Shown one piece after another: positions 33,672-44,827 of a stretch of DNA of 64,000 nt; position 1 is the first letter of the stretch, and the number at the start of each line of letters is the position of its first letter. Source of the stretch: Lichenicola sp965198575. GTDB lineage: Bacteria; Pseudomonadota; Alphaproteobacteria; Acetobacterales; Acetobacteraceae. The notes beneath the pieces were generated by a model. The model worked only from the letters and a program-made list of their open reading frames with translations. It had not been told where the DNA came from and made no database searches. The DNA is taken from the NCBI RefSeq assembly GCF_965198575.1, contig NZ_OZ240671.1, positions 2,232,001-2,296,000 of the forward strand, given 5' to 3'. A program made the position numbers and the translations under genes.

Positions 33672-34675
33672 TGGCCCGCAAGGATTGGGGGCTCCTGCTC
33701 CTCCTGATCGTCGTCGGCGGCATCACCGCGATCCTGAACCCGCGCTTCCTGTCCGCGGTCAACCTGCTCGACATGGCCAACCTCATCGGGTTGTTCGGCA
33801 TCTTCTCGATCGGCGAGGGGCTGGTGGTGATCACCGGCGGCATCGACCTGTCGGTCGGCTCGATGTTCTCGCTGCTCGGAGTCATCTTCATCGACCTGCT
33901 GGTCAATCGCGGCGTGCCCTGGCCGCTCGCCATCCTGGCGATCGTGCTGGGCGGCATCGTGCTCGGCGCCGTGCAGGGCCTGCTGGTCACCAAGGCCCGC
34001 CTCCAGCCTTTCGTCGTCACCCTGTGCGGCCTGCTGATCTACCGTGGTGCCGCCCGCTACTACACCACCGACGCCACCATGGGGTTCGGGTACAGCGACG
34101 ATTTCGACTGGCTCGGCTGGCTGGCATCGGGTCGCACCTGGGGGATCCCGCACCCGTTCATCCTGCTGATCCTGGTTGCTGTCGTCATGGGCGTGCTGCT
34201 GCACCGCTCGGTGTTCGGCCGCTACCTGTTCGCGATCGGTCGCAACGAGGAAGCGGCGCGCTTCTCCGGCATCCGCACCGGCGCGATCGTCACCGGCGCC
34301 TACATCATCAGCGGCGGGCTGGCCGGCCTCGCGACGATCTGCCTGGTGTTCTACACGAACTCGGTCTCGCCATCCTCGTTCGGCAATTTCTACGAGCTCT
34401 ACGCGATCGCGGCCGCAGTGCTGGGCGGCTGCAGCCTGCGTGGCGGCGAGGGCTCGATCATCGGGATCGTCCTCGGCACCGCCCTGCTCCAGGTGCTGCA
34501 GAACCTGGTGAATATCCTGGGCATCCCGAGTTCGCTGAATTTCGCGGTCATGGGGACGGTCATCCTGATCGGTGTTCTCGCGGACCAGCCCTTCATCCGT
34601 CGCGCGATCCCGTCGATACGGTCACTGCGCTCGACGGCTGCGGAAGTCAGGAAGCAGACACAGGCGGCCCCTTGA
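33671..34675 (+). CDS. Sugar ABC transporter permease (RbsC type)
   Basis: This is a 334-residue inner-membrane permease with about ten hydrophobic helices. It contains GEGLVVITGGIDLSVGSMFSLLGV and the EAA-like loop GRNEEAARFSGIRTGAIVTGAYIISG, followed by YELYAIAAAVLGGCSLRGGEGSIIG, all typical of BPD_transp_2 permeases. It is the last gene of the operon and converges on an SDR gene 24 bases away, with no obvious terminator between. Confidence 0.94.
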
Positions 34676-34699
34676 CCGCCTGCGGAACCAACCTGGGCT

Positions 34700-35590
34700 C
34701 TACGGCATGTTGGCGCTGTCGCCGCCGGTCACCTCGAAGCTGGCGCCGGTGATCATCCGGGCTTCGTCGGAGGCCAGGAACACCACCATCGGCGCGACGT
34801 CGTTCGGATCGATCCACGGCACGCCCAGCGGCGACTTCGCGATCAGGCCCTCCTTGGCGGTCTCCTCGTCCTTCGACTCATCCCCCGAAGGCTCCTTGCC
34901 TGCCACCTGGATGGCCTGCTTGTAGCGTCCCTCGTTGCGGGTGAGCGGCGTGTCGATCAGCCCCGGGATCAGCACGTTGACGGTGATGTGGTGCTGTCCC
35001 AGCTCCATGGCGAGCGACTTCGCCAGCCCGATCAGGCCCCATTTCGTCGTCGAATACGCCGCCCCGAACTTCGTGCCGTGCCGTCCCTGCGTCGAGGACG
35101 TCACGATGATCCGCCCGGCGCCGCGCTCCACCAGCATCGGTGCGAACACCCGCAGCACGTTGGCAGTGCCGTTCAGGTTCACGTTGATCTGGGTGTGCCA
35201 ATCCTCGTCCGCCATCTCCAGGAACGGCTTGAAGGCCTGCACCCCGGCATTGGCGAAGATGATGTCCAGCCCGTCGATCTCGGTCTTGATGTGCGCCGCC
35301 GCCTGCCGAACGGCGGCAATATCGCGCTGGTCGAAGGTGACACTCATCCAGCGCCCACCGGCCGCCTCCACCAGCCGGCCGGTTTCGGCCAGCTCCGCCG
35401 CTGTCGCCGGCACGACCTCGAGCGTCTGGTCGACGGCGGAGGCGACGTCCGCACCGATGACGTGCGCGCCTTCCCGGGCCAGCGCGATGGCCGCGGCGCG
35501 ACCGATGCCGCGTGCAGCCCCCGTCACCAGTGCGGTCTTGCCATCGAGGCGAAACATGCGACCGGCGTCAACCTGCGCTTGATCCGACAT
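34700..35590 (-). CDS. SDR-family oxidoreductase (carveol/mycofactocin-coupled-like)
   Basis: The 296-residue dehydrogenase has cofactor motif TGAARGIGRAAAIALAREGAHVIGAD, a substitution of the usual NNAG by FANAG, catalytic Ser in VTSSTQG, and YSTTKWGL (Tyr-X3-Lys). A long insertion after IDTPLTRNEGRYKQAIQ (GKEPSGDESKDEETAKEG) and the end SDEARMITGASFEVTGGDSAN resemble carveol-dehydrogenase-like and mycofactocin-coupled SDRs. I know of no mycofactocin gene here. The start at 35590 is supported by GGAGAG upstream. It is probably co-transcribed with the SDR gene upstream. Confidence 0.85.
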   Translation of the reverse strand: MSDQAQVDAGRMFRLDGKTALVTGAARGIGRAAAIALAREGAHVIGADVASAVDQTLEVVPATAAELAETGRLVEAAGGRWMSVTFDQRDIAAVRQAAAHIKTEIDGLDIIFANAGVQAFKPFLEMADEDWHTQINVNLNGTANVLRVFAPMLVERGAGRIIVTSSTQGRHGTKFGAAYSTTKWGLIGLAKSLAMELGQHHITVNVLIPGLIDTPLTRNEGRYKQAIQVAGKEPSGDESKDEETAKEGLIAKSPLGVPWIDPNDVAPMVVFLASDEARMITGASFEVTGGDSANMP

Positions 35591-35607
35591 ATGCGATCTC
35601 TCCTTGC

Positions 35608-36615
35608 CTAACGCGGACGCCCCACCACCATCAGCCCGCACACCGCGGCGCCGAAGGTCAGTGCCGACTTGAGGCTGGGGCGGTTCTTGGTGGCCCAGAG
35701 CTGGACGCTCCTGGACCGCGCCTCACGGTCGAATGGGCCGTGCGTCGAGGACACGCGCGACGTCGGCCGGAACAGGTTCTCGTCGCGCGCGTCGGCGATG
35801 CCCTGGTTCGACGAGGTCATGCTGCGCGGCCCGAAACTGGCGAGCAGCCGGTCGGCGAGCGCCGGGGCGACCGCATTGAGCAGTCCGAGCTGCACCGTCT
35901 GGCCGCCGACAAGGACATCGCGGCGGCGGCTGGTCGCGGCGAAATGGATCGCGTCCGCGACCAGCTCGGGCTGATAGACCGGCGGCGGTGGCCGCGGCAG
36001 GCCGTCGATCCGGGCGGTGGCGTGGCTGTAGAACGGCGTGTTGACGCTTGGCGGATAGACGACGCTGATATGCACACGGCTGCGCTCGGCGATCAGCTCG
36101 GCCCGGACCGCCTCGGTGAAGCCGCGCATCGCCCACTTGGCACCGGAATAGGCCGAGAGCAGCGGAGTGCCGCGCAGGCCGATCGCCGAGCACACATTGA
36201 CGATGGTGCCGGCGTTGCGTGGCCGCATCTGCTCGAGCGCGACACGTGTGCCGTTGACCGTGCCCATATAGACGACGTCGGTGACGCGGCGGAATTCCTC
36301 GTCCGACATGTTGGTGAAATGCGCGAAGGTGCTGACCCCGGCATTGTTGATCCAGACATCGACCGGACCGAGCGCCTCGATGATCGTCGCGGCCGCCTGG
36401 CGGAGTGCGGCGCCGTCCGTCACGTCGGCGATTGCGGTCGCAACGCTTGCGGGGTCCGCGGCCAGCGACTCCGCCGCCGCGTCCAGTGCCGCGATGCCGC
36501 GCGCGATCAGGCCGACGCGCCAGCCTTTCTGGGCAAAAAGCTGGGCGGTGCTGAGACCGATCCCCGACGAGCCGCCGGTGATGATGACGACGCCTGATGT
36601 TTGCTGTTCCGACAT
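35608..36615 (-). CDS. SDR-family oxidoreductase with C-terminal extension
   Basis: The 335-residue protein has a Rossmann motif TGGSSGIGLSTAQLFAQKGW, NNAGVSTFAHF, the catalytic NVCSAIGLRG, and YSGAKWAMRGF. After the SDR core a tail of about 90 residues ends in a hydrophobic stretch (TFGAAVCGLMVVG) that may touch the membrane. The ATG at 36615 follows a G-rich stretch; a GTG four codons earlier is possible. It precedes the other SDR gene by 17 bases. The substrate is unknown. Confidence 0.82.
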   Translation of the reverse strand: MSEQQTSGVVIITGGSSGIGLSTAQLFAQKGWRVGLIARGIAALDAAAESLAADPASVATAIADVTDGAALRQAAATIIEALGPVDVWINNAGVSTFAHFTNMSDEEFRRVTDVVYMGTVNGTRVALEQMRPRNAGTIVNVCSAIGLRGTPLLSAYSGAKWAMRGFTEAVRAELIAERSRVHISVVYPPSVNTPFYSHATARIDGLPRPPPPVYQPELVADAIHFAATSRRRDVLVGGQTVQLGLLNAVAPALADRLLASFGPRSMTSSNQGIADARDENLFRPTSRVSSTHGPFDREARSRSVQLWATKNRPSLKSALTFGAAVCGLMVVGRPR

Positions 36616-36755
36616 GCCTGCCCCCACGTCCGGGCAAAGGCCCGCACCCGACCATCAGCTGGGTCGGGCGACGTGCGAACCAACGCCCGCCCCCGGGCAA
36701 AAGCCGGCGTCGAACGAACTCGTGAACGCCTGCCGGGCCGATGCCTGTTCCGGGT

Positions 36756-39700
36756 TCAGTGGCTCATCGGCGGGACCTGGCCGTCCTTCGGATAGGCCGG
36801 CAGCAGCGGGGGCGGCGCCGGCACCCCGTGCGGGGTCTGGCCGAGCTGGTCGGTCAGCAGCTTCACCCCGGTCTCGAGCTGGATGTCGTGGTCGGTCTGG
36901 TACTCCGACGGCACATCCTCGACCTCGACGTCCGGATCGACGCCATGGTTCTCGATGATCCACTGGCTGTCGGTGCCGTACAGGCTGTCCTCGGGGACGG
37001 TGATGTAGCCGCCATCGAGCATCGTCCACTCGCCGCGGATGCCGCGCACGCCGCCCCAGGTGCGGGTGCCGACCAGCTTGCCGAGCCCGTACTTGCGGAA
37101 ATAGTACGGGAAGATGTCGCCGTCCGACGCCGAGTAGTGGTTCATCAGCGTCACCTTCGGCCCGTCCACCAGCTGCCGCGGGATCGTCATCGCGGCGCGC
37201 TCGCGGTTGGTGGACATGCCGATCAGCACACGACGCAACCGCTCCAGCACCATCTGGTCGATGAACCCGCCATTGTTCCAGCGGTCGTCGATGACCAGCG
37301 CCTGCTTGTCGATCTGTGGATAGAACTGGCGCATGAACTGCTCCATCCCCAGGCTCTCCATGTCGGACAGGTAGATGTAGCCGACACGACCGCCCGAGAG
37401 CTTGTCCACCTTCTGCCGGTTGTGGTCGATCCAGTACTGCTCTCGCACTGCCAGCTCGTTCGGGATCGGATCCACCGTCACGTCGCGGGGCGTTGCCGTG
37501 GCGGATGCCGAGACCGTCAGCGTCACCGGACCTTGCAGTCCCACGAACAGGCTTTCCGGGTCCGCAGGCGCCTTCAGCTGCTGGCCGTTCACCGCGAGCA
37601 GATAATCGCCCTCATGCACATTGACGCCGGGCTCGGTGAGCGGGCTGCGATAGCGCTTGCGGGTGTTGTCGCCGGGATAGATTTTCGCAAACCGGTAGCG
37701 TCCGCTGGCACTGTCGAGCGCATAATCGACGCCGAGCAGCGGCGTGCTCACCGCGTCGGTCGGGTTGCCGTCGTCGCCGCCGCCAACATAGGTGTGCGAG
37801 TTGCCGATCTCGCCCTGGATCTGGCCGATCAGGTAGTTCAGGTCCTCTCGCGTGCCAACCAGCGGCAGCAGCTTCACGTACTTGTCGTGCACCGCTTGCC
37901 AATCGTTTCCGTTCATCACCGCGCTGTAGAACAGGTCCCGATCCAGCCGCCAGGCGTTCTCGAACATCTCGGCCCACTCCTGGGTCGGCTCGATCCGTGC
38001 GCGCATGGCGTCGAGTGCCAGGGTCTTGTCGTTGCTGTGACCGGGCTTCGCCTCGATGACGTGCCACTCCTTGTCCTGCTTGTACAGGACCTTGGTCCCG
38101 TCGGCGGAGAGCGCGTAGTTGTCGAGCCCCTCGACCACGATCGCATCCTTGCGCGTGGTCAGGTCGTACACGTGCAGGGCGGATTTCTCGCCGGGCAGGT
38201 TGCCCTCGATCAATGGCGGCGATTGTGTCTGGTAGAAGATCCGGCTGCCGCGCGTATCCATTGCGGTAATGTCGGCGGGCTCGATCGGGACAGGCACGGC
38301 GCGCTGCATCAGGCCGTCGAAATCGATATGGATCGGCGCCGAAAGTCCCGGCTGCCATGGTTTCGCGTCGCCCTTCGCCGCATCAGCATGGGCGCTCGTG
38401 GTGTGACCAGGCGCCGCGTGGGCTGGCGGAGCGGCCGGCGTCGCAATGGTGTCGACAATGCCCTCATCCGATTGCGGCGCGAACGGCGACGCTGCAGTTG
38501 CGGAAAGGGTCGCCGCGTAGATGCCATTGGATTTCAGCGCGGCGACATTCTGCTCGTCATCGGAGAAAGTCGGCAACTCGTGGCGGCTCGACACGAACAG
38601 TAGCAGCTTGCCATCCGGCGAGAATGACGGATCGAAATCGCTGTTCATCGGCGAGCTGACGATCGTGTCCTGGCCCACGGCGATCTCGTAGAGATGGATC
38701 GCCTGCATCTGGTTCGGTCGCTGCGTGCTGAAGGCGAGCCACTTGCCGTCCGGCGAGAACGCCGCGTCATGGATCTCGTTGTATGTGTTGGACGCCACCA
38801 GCCTGGGCTCGCTGCCGTCGGTGGTGACCAGCCAGAGATTATGGTTGCCGTCCGGCACCGCCAGCGTGCGTCCGTCCGGCGACCATACCGGCGTGTAATA
38901 GAACCCCGTCCTGAAGTGGGTGATGAGCCGCTCGCCAGCCGCGGGCATGCCGGCAGTCTGGCCCGGGCTCTGGCCGGTCGCCTGCGTCATCGGCTGGCCG
39001 GGGACCGCGGGTCGCACGGCGATCTGTTGGCTGCCGCCGATGTCGGTGGTGTAGGCGATCGTGCGGCCGTCCGGCGACCAGGCCGGGTGGTCCTCGTCGG
39101 CGTTGCTGGTGTTGGTGAGATCGCGGATCGCGCCATGCTCCGCCGGCACCGTGAAGAGGTCGCCGCGTGCCGAGAACGCCGCCCGCGCGCCGTTCGGGGA
39201 CAGCGCGTAGTCGACATTCTGCGACGTGTCGGTGGCGCGGATCGCGTCGGCCACCTTGGTCCAACGCGTCTGCGTCCGGGTTCCGTCATCCGGCACGCTG
39301 ACCGTGACCTCGTGCAACTGCTGGCTCGGCAGGTCGATCGACCACAGCTTGCCGCCCTGCTGGAAGGTGATGGTGGCGGCAGCCCCTGCACTCACGCCGA
39401 GCGACGGAAAATCCACGTCGTAATTGGTGAAGTGGGTGACCTGGGTGAACTGCTTGCTATCCAGGTCATAGACCCAGATGTTGGCGCGCCGCGCCGCATC
39501 CCGGTCGGACAGGAAATAGATCTTCCGCCCGTACCACATCGGCGAGGTGTCGTTGCCCTTGAAGTCGGTGATGCGCACGAGCTGCTTGCTGTTGAAGTCG
39601 TACGTATAGACGTCCGGCGCACGGCCGCCGTCATAGCGTTTCCAGGTGCGGAAATCGCGGAAGATGCGGGTGTAGGCGATGCTGTGGCCGTCCGGCCCGT

Positions 39701-40250
39701 AGGTCAGCAGCCCGGCACGATCGAGCGGCAGCGGCGTCGGCAATCCGCCTGCGACCGGCACCTGGAACACCCGGTGCACCGACGGATTCCAGTCCATCCG
39801 GCGCGACATGAACACGATGTTCTTGGAGTCCGGCGTCCAGGTGACGACCATGTTGTCCGGACCCCAGCGGGTCGGCGCCTTGGCCACCACGTCGGAGTGG
39901 AAGGTCAGCCGCCGGGCCACGCCGCCGCCGGCCGGGATCACATAGACGTCCTGGTTGCCCTGGTAGCTGGCGGTGAAGGCGATCCACTGCCCGTCCGGCG
40001 AATAGCGCGGCATCAGGTCCTGGCCCGGATCGGCAGTGAGCCGCTGCGCCGTGCCACCCGACTTCGACACCGTCCACAGATTGCCGTGCGCCACGAACAC
40101 GATCCGGTCGCCATGCGAGTTCGGGAATCGCATCAGCGTCGGCGGCACCGCGGGCGCGGCACCCTGGGCGAGGGCGGTTCCGGTCGACAGCGCCGTCGCC
40201 GACAGCAGCCCCATCAGCAAGGCGAGGCGACACCGGATCGTGTTGGTCAT
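36756..40250 (-). CDS. Tricorn-like S41 peptidase
   Basis: This is a large secreted or periplasmic peptidase of about 1164 residues. A signal peptide (CRLALLMGLLSATALSTGTALAQ) supports the start at 40250, although the frame stays open to 40910. The N-terminal half is a beta-propeller with repeated blades of TolB/PD40 type (SPDGQWIAFTASYQGNQDVYVIPAGGG; SPDGRTIAYTTDIGGSQQIAVRP). A PDZ-like segment (NVHEGDYLLAVNGQQLKAPADPESLF) precedes the S41 catalytic domain. The nucleophile is the Ser in NHYSASDGDIFPYYFR near residue 1040, with DDRWNNGGF before it. This matches tricorn proteases, which degrade peptides downstream of larger proteases. It is monocistronic. Confidence 0.9.
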   Translation of the reverse strand: MTNTIRCRLALLMGLLSATALSTGTALAQGAAPAVPPTLMRFPNSHGDRIVFVAHGNLWTVSKSGGTAQRLTADPGQDLMPRYSPDGQWIAFTASYQGNQDVYVIPAGGGVARRLTFHSDVVAKAPTRWGPDNMVVTWTPDSKNIVFMSRRMDWNPSVHRVFQVPVAGGLPTPLPLDRAGLLTYGPDGHSIAYTRIFRDFRTWKRYDGGRAPDVYTYDFNSKQLVRITDFKGNDTSPMWYGRKIYFLSDRDAARRANIWVYDLDSKQFTQVTHFTNYDVDFPSLGVSAGAAATITFQQGGKLWSIDLPSQQLHEVTVSVPDDGTRTQTRWTKVADAIRATDTSQNVDYALSPNGARAAFSARGDLFTVPAEHGAIRDLTNTSNADEDHPAWSPDGRTIAYTTDIGGSQQIAVRPAVPGQPMTQATGQSPGQTAGMPAAGERLITHFRTGFYYTPVWSPDGRTLAVPDGNHNLWLVTTDGSEPRLVASNTYNEIHDAAFSPDGKWLAFSTQRPNQMQAIHLYEIAVGQDTIVSSPMNSDFDPSFSPDGKLLLFVSSRHELPTFSDDEQNVAALKSNGIYAATLSATAASPFAPQSDEGIVDTIATPAAPPAHAAPGHTTSAHADAAKGDAKPWQPGLSAPIHIDFDGLMQRAVPVPIEPADITAMDTRGSRIFYQTQSPPLIEGNLPGEKSALHVYDLTTRKDAIVVEGLDNYALSADGTKVLYKQDKEWHVIEAKPGHSNDKTLALDAMRARIEPTQEWAEMFENAWRLDRDLFYSAVMNGNDWQAVHDKYVKLLPLVGTREDLNYLIGQIQGEIGNSHTYVGGGDDGNPTDAVSTPLLGVDYALDSASGRYRFAKIYPGDNTRKRYRSPLTEPGVNVHEGDYLLAVNGQQLKAPADPESLFVGLQGPVTLTVSASATATPRDVTVDPIPNELAVREQYWIDHNRQKVDKLSGGRVGYIYLSDMESLGMEQFMRQFYPQIDKQALVIDDRWNNGGFIDQMVLERLRRVLIGMSTNRERAAMTIPRQLVDGPKVTLMNHYSASDGDIFPYYFRKYGLGKLVGTRTWGGVRGIRGEWTMLDGGYITVPEDSLYGTDSQWIIENHGVDPDVEVEDVPSEYQTDHDIQLETGVKLLTDQLGQTPHGVPAPPPLLPAYPKDGQVPPMSH

Positions 40251-40523
40251 CGAGACGGGTTCCTGGACCACAAGGGAGTTTCGAGGGGACGGCATGTGCG
40301 GATGAGCGTCAAGCGACTTGCACCCGAGTTGCAGCGCCGCTAGCGTCCCGCCCGCATCAGGAGTTGGGTTGGCCCCCAACGCCAACCTGCCTCCCCGGGC
40401 AAGGTGGCGTCCCGTCAGGGAGATGCGGCCGTTTCCGGCAAACCACGGGACATCTGCCTCACGAGGCGGGCCGCACGCGATCCATGACGACGGCCAGCCG
40501 GCTCCGACGGACGGAGTTGGATA
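40251..40523. other. Intergenic stretch upstream of the tricorn-like gene
   Basis: These 273 bases lie between the divergently oriented peptidase gene and the hypothetical gene at 40524. The peptidase frame continues through it, but the translation has the look of non-coding high-GC DNA. No promoter could be placed with confidence. Confidence 0.5.
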
Positions 40524-40883
40524 GTGCTGCTGGACGTGCCGACCAAGGCTGAAACTTCCCGGACCAGCCCGACCAGTACCGACACGACCATGCCCGGCGT
40601 CGTCAGCGCCGATGACCGGCTGCGTCGTCCGCTCTTCGTCGGGGCCGGTGACGAGACCGAGTATGTCTGCTCCAGCGCGCTGACCGACCATCTCGGCCGT
40701 GCGCGCCCCGCGGCCTGGCACCTGGTGCTGCATCGGGCAGGGGGCGAGACCTGGACGCACCTGTATCGTGTGCTGCCCGATCATGGTGGCCACGTGATGG
40801 TGCTGCTCGCCCGTGCCTGCGCCGGCGACGCCCGGGAGGCGCTGCGCCGCATCGCGGTCCGGGCGGCACTCGGCCTGGCATGA
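40524..40883 (+). CDS. Hypothetical protein
   Basis: The 119-residue frame contains a plausible folded segment (RRPLFVGAGDETEYVCSSALTDHLGRARPAAWHLVLHRAGGETWTHLYRVLPDHGGHVMVLLARACAGDAREALRRIAVRAALGL) after a Thr/Ser-rich start. I do not recognise a family. It precedes the sugar kinase gene on the same strand by 134 bases. It is not certain to be real, because the opposite frame is also open. Confidence 0.5.
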   Translation: MLLDVPTKAETSRTSPTSTDTTMPGVVSADDRLRRPLFVGAGDETEYVCSSALTDHLGRARPAAWHLVLHRAGGETWTHLYRVLPDHGGHVMVLLARACAGDAREALRRIAVRAALGLA

Positions 40884-40922
40884 GGTGGCGGGCATGAAGG
40901 TGGCCGGCATGAAGGTGGGGGC
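40880..40922 (+). repeat. Three imperfect tandem repeats of about 14-15 bp
   Basis: Units ATGAGGTGGCGGGC, ATGAAGGTGGCCGGC and ATGAAGGTGGGGGC follow one another at the end of the hypothetical gene and are followed by another ATGAG. This looks like a small slippage-type duplication. Confidence 0.6.
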
Positions 40923-41017
40923 ATGAGCAGCCTTTCATGTCGTGGCCCCTTCCGGTCCGGGCTGTAGGCTGCGAGGCTACGAACCAGCCCGGCAGTATCC
41001 GGAAAGGACGCCAACCG

Positions 41018-42010
41018 ATGACCACCCAGCCCGCGTCGACGCCTGGCATCGTCACCGTCACGCTGAACCCAGCGATCGACCTGACCATGCGGCTCAAGGA
41101 GCTGATCCCCGGCACAGTGCACCGGGCCTCGGACGCCGCGTGGGCCGCCGGGGGCAAGGGTATCAACGTGGCCGGCTGTCTCTCCGACTGGCGCCAGTCG
41201 CACGAACCGCAGATCATCGCGACCGGCCTGCTGGGTGCCGATAATGCGCCGACCTTCGAGAGCTTCTTCGCCGCCAAGGCGATCATCGACCGCTTCGTGC
41301 GGATCCCCGGCCACACCCGCACCAACATCAAGCTGCTGGACGACACCACGGGCGACATCACCGACATCAACCCGGCCGGCCTGACCCCCGAGCAGACCGA
41401 GCTGGACCAGTTCCGCGCGATGCTGGCAGCCGATGTCGTGCCAGGCTCGATCGTCGTGCTGTCGGGCAGCCTGCCGCCGGGCCTGGCGCCCAGCACCTAC
41501 CGCGAGATCCTCACCGGGCTGAACCGGCAGGGCGCTCGCGCGATCCTCGATGCCGGCGGCCGCGCCTTCCGGGACGCCATGGCCTCGCCGCCCGAATCAA
41601 TGCCGTGGGCGGTGAAGCCGAACCAGCAGGAGCTCGAAGCCTGGGCGGGTGGCCGGTTTGCCGACCTCGGCGACATGGTCCGGGCGGCACACCGGCTGTG
41701 CCGCCAGGGGATCGGCCTGGTAGTGGTGTCGCGCGGCGCCGAGGGCGCGCTGTTCGTGAGCGAGCGCCACGTCCTGCTCGGCCGGCCACCGATTCTGAAT
41801 GTCGCGAGCACGGTCGGTGCCGGCGATGCGCTGGTGGCGGGGCTGGTGGCGGCGTTGTCGGAAAAGGCAGAGCCGGAACGGGTGGCACGCCTGGCACTGT
41901 CGTTCGCGGCGGCCAAGCTCGCTCAGCATGGCCCGAACCTGCCGGACCGCGCGGCGGTGCTCGCGCAGTTCGGCAAGATGACGATCGAGCGCCTGCCACC
42001 GCCGGCCTGA
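41018..42010 (+). CDS. PfkB-family hexose kinase (1-phosphofructokinase-like)
   Basis: This is an ATP-dependent sugar kinase of the ribokinase/PfkB family, 330 residues. The N-terminal VTVTLNPAIDLTMRLKELIPGTVHRA and GGKGINVAGCL are the substrate-binding segments of the PfkB/LacC/FruK group, as is GSLPPGLAPSTY. The C-terminal ASTVGAGDALVAGLVAAL holds the catalytic Asp and anion hole. A strong RBS (GGAAAGGA) precedes ATG 41018; the longer frame from 40937 is not supported. No phosphotransferase genes are nearby, so fructose-6-phosphate or tagatose-phosphate is a likelier substrate than PTS-derived fructose-1-phosphate. Confidence 0.88.
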   Translation: MTTQPASTPGIVTVTLNPAIDLTMRLKELIPGTVHRASDAAWAAGGKGINVAGCLSDWRQSHEPQIIATGLLGADNAPTFESFFAAKAIIDRFVRIPGHTRTNIKLLDDTTGDITDINPAGLTPEQTELDQFRAMLAADVVPGSIVVLSGSLPPGLAPSTYREILTGLNRQGARAILDAGGRAFRDAMASPPESMPWAVKPNQQELEAWAGGRFADLGDMVRAAHRLCRQGIGLVVVSRGAEGALFVSERHVLLGRPPILNVASTVGAGDALVAGLVAALSEKAEPERVARLALSFAAAKLAQHGPNLPDRAAVLAQFGKMTIERLPPPA

Positions 42011-42018
42011 ATATTCCT

Positions 42019-42041
42019 GAGGGTGCTACCCAGGCACCCTC
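42019..42041. terminator. Bidirectional hairpin between convergent genes
   Basis: GAGGGTGC and GCACCCTC form an 8-bp stem with a 7-base loop. It lies just after the kinase stop and covers the stop region of the convergent 2H phosphoesterase gene. There is no long U tract. Confidence 0.6.
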
Positions 42042-42616
42042 TGCTTCAGCGCGAACGTGTCCAGCAGCTCCCACGGGCCGTCGAGATAGCGCCAGAGCTG
42101 CAGGCTGGCCGCCTCGGTCTCGAACGGCACGAATCCGCGCGCCAGCTGATCGAGCAGTGCCCGCGCGGTCGGCGGTTCCACCTTATTCTGTACCGTCACG
42201 TGCGGCCGCCACCCCTGGGCGTCCTGTGGTGTCAGCCAGGCCGCCCAATCCCGGGCCAGCTCTGCCCGGATCCTCTGCAGCACCGGTGCCTGCAACCGGA
42301 ACGCGACGCCGCGACCGAGCGGGAACGGCGCCTCAACACGCACCACCGGGCGCTCCGGGAGGTCGCCCAGCGCAAGCGCCTGCAGCCGCCGTACGATCGG
42401 GGCGCGGGCCTCGCCCGGGAGGTGGTGGAACAACGAAACATGCACCGGCACCACATTGCGATCGGCCGGAAAATGCTGGTTTCGGAGGGTCTGGAACAGG
42501 GCCTGGACAGGCTCGGCCAACGTCGCCGTCAGCAGCAGCGGCGCACGCCCGCGTGAGGAGGTCGGGTCGGCCGCGGAGCCAGGCTGGTCATCGTGTTGCG
42601 TGGTCATATGCCCCAT
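42026..42616 (-). CDS. 2H phosphoesterase (2'-5' RNA ligase-like)
   Basis: The 196-residue product has the two catalytic histidine motifs of the family, HVSLFHHLPG near residue 55 and HVTVQNKV near residue 130, each within a beta strand. Such proteins act as cyclic phosphodiesterases or RNA ligases; the in vivo substrate is usually unknown. The start is either 42616 or the ATG three codons later. The long upstream open frame is an artefact opposite atpH. Confidence 0.85.
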   Translation of the reverse strand: MGHMTTQHDDQPGSAADPTSSRGRAPLLLTATLAEPVQALFQTLRNQHFPADRNVVPVHVSLFHHLPGEARAPIVRRLQALALGDLPERPVVRVEAPFPLGRGVAFRLQAPVLQRIRAELARDWAAWLTPQDAQGWRPHVTVQNKVEPPTARALLDQLARGFVPFETEAASLQLWRYLDGPWELLDTFALKQRVPG

Positions 42617-42694
42617 GCTAGACGCCGGGCAACGGTCGAGGCGGGCAAAAATCCGCAGATAATTGCAAGCCGACGATGGAAGGGACGAGCCAGA

Positions 42695-43275
42695 GTGACT
42701 TCGGACGGCACCACAACGTCTCCGATCGCCCGGCGTCCCTCCGGCGCGGCCGGCCGTTACGCAACCGCGCTGTACGATCTTGCCGATGAGCGCCACGACC
42801 TCGACGCCGTGGTCGACCAGGCAGACGCGCTCGGCCGGCTGATCGACGGCAGCGCCGAGCTGCGGTCGCTGCTCGCCAATCCGGTGCTCGACGTCGCCCA
42901 GGGCCGCAACGCGATCCTGGCGGTGATGGTGGCACAGGGGTTCGGCGAGATCCTGCAGCACTTCGTCGGCGTGGTGGCCAACAACCGCCGCCTCTCCGAC
43001 CTGCGTGGCATCGTGGCCGCCTTCGCCGCCCTGGTCGCCAGCCGCCGCGGCATCATCAGCGCCGAGGTGTCGAGCGCCTCCCCGCTGACCGACCTGCAGC
43101 GCATCCAGCTGCGCGCCCGCCTGACCGAAGCCGGCTACGGCCGGGTCGACATCCGCGAGCGTGTGGATGCGGCGCTGCTCGGCGGCCTCGTGGTCCGCGT
43201 CGGGCCACGTTTGTATGATGCCAGCCTCCAGTCCCGCCTTGCCCGCCTGCACTACGCCATGAAGGGAGCCGCGTG

Positions 43276-43276
<1 letters not shown>
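42695..43276 (+). CDS. atpH: F1F0 ATP synthase subunit delta
   Basis: This is the peripheral-stalk subunit joining F1 to F0, 193 residues. RYATALYDLADERHDLDAVVDQ near the N-terminus and the C-terminal LVVRVGPRLYDASLQSRLARLHYAMKG are family hallmarks. I choose the GTG at 42695, preceded by AGGGACGAG. It is first in the atpHAGDC operon, with F0 genes elsewhere, as is typical of alphaproteobacteria. Its stop overlaps the alpha-subunit ATG. Confidence 0.93.
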
Positions 43277-44814
<1,538 letters not shown>

Positions 44815-44827
44815 GGGCACCTAAGGC

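Noticed and set aside
36741..38603. 620-codon plus-strand frame
   Set aside because: It is opposite the tricorn-like gene, whose propeller, PDZ and S41 motifs are unmistakable.
40251..40910. N-terminal extension of the tricorn-like protein
   Set aside because: A clear signal peptide begins at 40250, and the upstream 220 codons show no domain or sensible composition.
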